Translations under genes and position numbers: made by a program
Notes under the pieces: model-generated
What the model saw: the letters and a program-made list of their open reading frames with translations, nothing else
What the model was told of the DNA's origin: nothing
Databases searched by the model: none
Origin: Neobacillus cucumis
GTDB taxonomy: Bacteria; Bacillota; Bacilli; Bacillales; Cytobacillaceae
NCBI RefSeq assembly: GCF_016908975.1
Contig: NZ_JAFBEX010000013.1
Location: 124,001-188,000 of the forward strand
Reading direction: 5' to 3'
Length of the DNA stretch: 64,000 nt
Part shown: piece after piece, positions 60,730-64,000 of the stretch
Layout of the letters: the number at the start of each line of letters is the position of its first letter
Numbering within the stretch: position 1 is the stretch's first letter

Positions 60730-62919
60730 GTGACTATTGAGTGGAAGGAAGAGGAAAAAATCTTTCATTTATATAATGGTCGTGTCAGTTATATGATTCA
60801 ACTTGTCCATGGGAAGTATTTAGCACATGTATATTGGGGAAATCAAATTCAAATGATGCAGCCATCTTCTATCCTTCAATTCAAAGGAAGGGCTTTTTCT
60901 CCGATGAATGAACCTTCTGACCCTCGGTTCTCTCTGGATACCCTCCCGCAGGAATTCCCTGCCTTTGGCAACGGTGATTTTCGTACACCTGCCTATCGGC
61001 TTCAGAGTCCTGATGGTTCCACTGTCACCCATTTTGTTTATGATTCATTTGAGATTATGAAAGGAAAACCGCTTATAAAGGGATTACCCATGACCTATGT
61101 GGAAAATACCCTTGAAGCCGATACACTGGTAATTACGATGGTCGATTCCATGTTAGGCGTAGGAATGAATTTGTATTACACGATTTACCGTGATTTTGAC
61201 ATGATCACAAGGTCAGTTTCATTTGAAAACCTTGGAAGCGGTGAGGTGAGAATCCAACAATGTATGAGCATGTCTGTTGATTTCCATGATTCAAATTGGG
61301 ACTGGCTCCATCTTCAGGGAACATGGGCACGGGAGCGTCATATTGAACGCAGACCGCTTATTCACGGCGTTCAATCCATATCTTCCTCAAGAGGTGCAAG
61401 TAGTCACCAGCATAATCCCTTTCTAGCCCTTCTGTCTAAGGATGCAACCGAAGACCATGGGGTGGTATATGGAATTAGTCTTGTCTACAGCGGAAATTTT
61501 CAAGCAACGATTGAAGTGGATCCATTTGAAACGACCCGTATTAGTATGGGAATCAACCCGCTTAATTTCTCGTGGCTGTTGAATCCGGGAGAAATTTTTC
61601 AAACGCCAGAGGCACTAATGGTCTATTCGTCAGAGGGGTTGGGCGGCATGTCGAGAACCTTTCATAAAATCATCCGAAGCAGAGTTTGCCGCGGTGTTTA
61701 TCGTGACAGGACACGACCTATTCTCATCAATAATTGGGAGGCTACCTATTTTCATTTTACAGAAAAAAAATTAAAAGAAATTGCGGATGCTGCTAAGGAT
61801 CTTGGTATTGAACTATTTGTATTAGATGATGGTTGGTTTGGTCATCGTGATAATGATAAAAGTTCGTTGGGTGATTGGATTGTGAACAGGAAAAAGCTGC
61901 CGCATGGTTTAAAAGGGTTAGCAAGTTACTTAAATGGTTTGGGAATGCAATTTGGCTTGTGGGTCGAACCAGAGATGGTGTCGCCAGATAGTGATCTGTA
62001 CCGAAATCATCCTGATTGGTGCCTGCATGTGCCGGGGAGGAACCGGACACTTTCGAGAAATCAACTTGTCTTGGACTTAAGCCGGGAAGATGTGTGTAAT
62101 TGGCTGATCGAAACGCTCACGACCCTTTTTCAGAGTGCCTCGATTCGCTATGTTAAATGGGATATGAACCGGAATATGACGGAAGTGGGATCTGCCTTAT
62201 TGCCTCCCGAAAGACAGCAGGAGACGTCCCACCGGTATATGCTGGGGTTATATCGGATTTTAGAAGTGTTAACACAACGTTTTCCTGAGATTTTGTTTGA
62301 AAGCTGTTCAGGCGGGGGCGGACGCTTTGACTTAGGGATGTTATATTACATGCCGCAAACCTGGACGAGTGATGATACCGATGCGGTTGAAAGGCTGAAA
62401 ATTCAATATGGCACAAGTATGGTTTATCCAGCATTGGTAATGGGGGCTCATGTATCGGATGTTCCGAATCATCAAGTAGGAAGGATGACGCCATTGCGGA
62501 TGAGGTGTCATGTCGCTATGGCGGCCAATCTGGGGTTTGAATTGAATATTGATAAACTTAGCAGGGATGATAAGGCGCTGGTTAGGCAGGAAATCCAGTT
62601 TTACCATCAAATAAAGAATGTTGTTCTCTTTGGTGATTTGTACCGGCTGTTAAGTCCTTTTAAAGGGATGGATACGGCATGGATGTATGTGGATGAAAAT
62701 CAGGAACAAGCAGTTGTTTTTTACTATAAAACATTGGCAACTCCAAATCCGCCTTTTTTTCGGTTGAAATTAAGGGGATTAAATCCGAAGCTGAAATACA
62801 AAATCAATGATAATAAGCGGGTCTATTATGGAGATGAACTAATGAAGATCGGGATGTCTTTACCACTCATTAAGACCGACTTTTTCTCTGAAATCTATTA
62901 TTTAAAAAGAGATGAGTGA
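60730..62919 (+). CDS. GH36 alpha-galactosidase
   Basis: A 729-residue cytoplasmic alpha-galactosidase. The N-terminal beta-sandwich is followed by a TIM barrel with VLDDGWFG, FGLWVEPEMVSPDS, the nucleophile Asp478 in YVKWDMNR and the acid/base Asp548 in TSDDTDA. Both positions and the length match AgaA-type enzymes of Geobacillus. The start is GTG at 60730 with GGAG 9 bases upstream. It would release alpha-galactose from raffinose-type or galactomannan-type oligosaccharides and could feed the gal genes, but it lies far from them and has no transporter beside it. Confidence 0.95.
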   Translation: MTIEWKEEEKIFHLYNGRVSYMIQLVHGKYLAHVYWGNQIQMMQPSSILQFKGRAFSPMNEPSDPRFSLDTLPQEFPAFGNGDFRTPAYRLQSPDGSTVTHFVYDSFEIMKGKPLIKGLPMTYVENTLEADTLVITMVDSMLGVGMNLYYTIYRDFDMITRSVSFENLGSGEVRIQQCMSMSVDFHDSNWDWLHLQGTWARERHIERRPLIHGVQSISSSRGASSHQHNPFLALLSKDATEDHGVVYGISLVYSGNFQATIEVDPFETTRISMGINPLNFSWLLNPGEIFQTPEALMVYSSEGLGGMSRTFHKIIRSRVCRGVYRDRTRPILINNWEATYFHFTEKKLKEIADAAKDLGIELFVLDDGWFGHRDNDKSSLGDWIVNRKKLPHGLKGLASYLNGLGMQFGLWVEPEMVSPDSDLYRNHPDWCLHVPGRNRTLSRNQLVLDLSREDVCNWLIETLTTLFQSASIRYVKWDMNRNMTEVGSALLPPERQQETSHRYMLGLYRILEVLTQRFPEILFESCSGGGGRFDLGMLYYMPQTWTSDDTDAVERLKIQYGTSMVYPALVMGAHVSDVPNHQVGRMTPLRMRCHVAMAANLGFELNIDKLSRDDKALVRQEIQFYHQIKNVVLFGDLYRLLSPFKGMDTAWMYVDENQEQAVVFYYKTLATPNPPFFRLKLRGLNPKLKYKINDNKRVYYGDELMKIGMSLPLIKTDFFSEIYYLKRDE

Positions 62920-63002
62920 AAATTTAAAATATTATCTATAAATTGATTTCCCCAAAGCTTAAAATGGTTATATGAAGCTTCGATTTATGGGGGGGATACA
63001 AA

Positions 63003-64000
63003 TTGAATCTTATGGAAGAATTGATAGCAATTATTGGGGATCGTGAACGGGTTTCAATTAATGAAACCATTCTGGAACAGCACAGTAGGGGAGAGGCGTA
63101 TCATAAACCATTTAGTCCGGATGCAGTTGTTTTTCCGAAATCAAAAGAAGAAGTGAACCGGATTGTTCAATTCGCGGGGGTGCATTCTATTCCCCTGGTG
63201 CCTTACGGGGCTGGGACGAGCTTGGAAGGACATATCATTCCGATTCACGGGGGCATCAGTCTTAATTTCAGCCTTATGAATCAAATCTTATCGATTCGGC
63301 CTGATGACTTTCAAGTGACTGTCCAGCCAGGGGTAACTAGAACGCAGCTTAATCAAGCGTTGAAAAGAAATGGTTTGTTCTTTCCTACAGACCCAGGTGC
63401 AGATGCTTCGATCGGCGGTATGGCAGCCACAAATGCAAGCGGGACCAACAGTGTAAAATATGGGGTCATGCGTGATCAGGTCCTTGGCTTAGAGGTGGTA
63501 TTAGCGGATGGATCGATTATTCGAACAGGAGGGCATTCCTTTAAATCCTCTGCGGGTTATAATTTAACGGGGTTGTTTATCGGATCAGAAGGGACACTGG
63601 GCATTTTTACGGAGATTACGTTGAAGCTGCGGGGGATTCCTGAGACGACGTCTGCGGTAAAAGCTGTGTTTCCATCGATTGAAGCGGCAGGAAATGCTGC
63701 TGCTATTCTCCTAAAAGCAGGTCTGGCGATAGGAAGAATTGAGCTTGTTGATGAAAAAACCATTCAGGCAGTAAATAAGTATAAGAGTACCAACTATAGT
63801 GAGGAGCCAACTCTTTTCTTAGAGTTTAGCGGGAATGAACCTGAAGTTACATATAGTGTGGAACTCATGCAAGAGATTCTGAAGGATGAGGATTGCCTTT
63901 CATTTGAATTTGAGAATGACTCGTTGAAAAGGGCTCAGTTATGGGAGGCAAGGCACCATGCTGCTTTTGCGATTCAGGCTACTAATCCAGGAAAGGTGTT
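63003..64000 (+). CDS. FAD-linked oxidase, GlcD/D-lactate dehydrogenase type, 3' end outside window
   Basis: A frame stays open from a TTG at 63003 to the end of the window. About 332 residues are visible and resemble the FAD_binding_4 domain of GlcD or D-lactate dehydrogenases: PYGAGTSLEGH, PGADASIGGMAATNASGTN and GYNLTGLFIGSEGTLG, then the beginning of the C-terminal FAD-oxidase domain. GGGGGGA lies 6 bases before the TTG; ATG at 63012 is too far away. It oxidises a 2-hydroxy acid such as glycolate or D-lactate; specificity cannot be judged from the part seen. Confidence 0.85.
   Translation, partial: MNLMEELIAIIGDRERVSINETILEQHSRGEAYHKPFSPDAVVFPKSKEEVNRIVQFAGVHSIPLVPYGAGTSLEGHIIPIHGGISLNFSLMNQILSIRPDDFQVTVQPGVTRTQLNQALKRNGLFFPTDPGADASIGGMAATNASGTNSVKYGVMRDQVLGLEVVLADGSIIRTGGHSFKSSAGYNLTGLFIGSEGTLGIFTEITLKLRGIPETTSAVKAVFPSIEAAGNAAAILLKAGLAIGRIELVDEKTIQAVNKYKSTNYSEEPTLFLEFSGNEPEVTYSVELMQEILKDEDCLSFEFENDSLKRAQLWEARHHAAFAIQATNPGKV

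Overview
The window looks like a chromosome segment of a low-GC Bacillaceae bacterium, probably a Neobacillus- or Bacillus-like soil or plant-associated Firmicute. The reasons are AT-rich DNA with strong AGGAGG-type ribosome sites, TTG and GTG starts, CcpA-type cre candidates, a Firmicute-type GalT, LytS/YesN-type two-component pairs and two families of short dispersed repeats. Genus level is inference.

Positions 1-45951 hold a carbohydrate-utilisation region. Part one (1-20217) is a uronate pathway: a DUF2264 protein cut by the window edge, KDPG aldolase, KDG kinase, KduI and KduD, an unrecognised 553-residue protein, a secreted 1598-residue multidomain GH59 protein, an orphan sugar-binding lipoprotein with a histidine kinase and AraC-type regulator, a heparinase II/III-like protein and a GH88 unsaturated glucuronyl hydrolase. 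Part two (20322-30633) is galactose release and the Leloir pathway: a GH2 LacZ interrupted by a nonsense codon, a GH42 beta-galactosidase, galK-galT-galM and a LacI/GalR repressor. Part three (30733-37245) holds secreted enzymes: an esterase and two divergent GH3 glycosidases. Part four (37425-45951) is a membrane-tethered sugar-binding sensor, kinase and regulator followed by an mglBAC-type ABC importer. Together the genes fit uptake of a plant polymer rich in beta-galactose and capped or branched with uronic acid, such as an arabinogalactan or rhamnogalacturonan fragment. The substrate is inferred.

Positions 46324-55213 differ. An isolated branched-chain-amino-acid-type binding lipoprotein is followed by a unit with a near-perfect sigma-54 (-24/-12) promoter, an upstream array of TTCCG-N6-CGGAA palindromes and a downstream cre. 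This unit encodes a GntP-family permease and a 3-hydroxybutyrate-dehydrogenase-like SDR that carries a frameshift. A complete IS4-family element with 9-bp target duplications lies between it and a sigma-54 activator gene, the likely regulator of that promoter. A PAS-containing sensor kinase follows.

The last part (55275-64000) is mostly housekeeping or accessory: a reverse-strand unit of a UDP-glucose-dehydrogenase-like protein (short, apparently lacking the catalytic Cys), a PAP2 phosphatase and a GT4 glycosyltransferase; a CatE-like VOC protein; a small conserved protein; YggT; DedA; a GH36 alpha-galactosidase; and the start of a GlcD-type FAD oxidase that runs off the window.

Two genes are visibly broken (lacZ and the SDR). 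No tRNA, rRNA, CRISPR array or phage module was seen.
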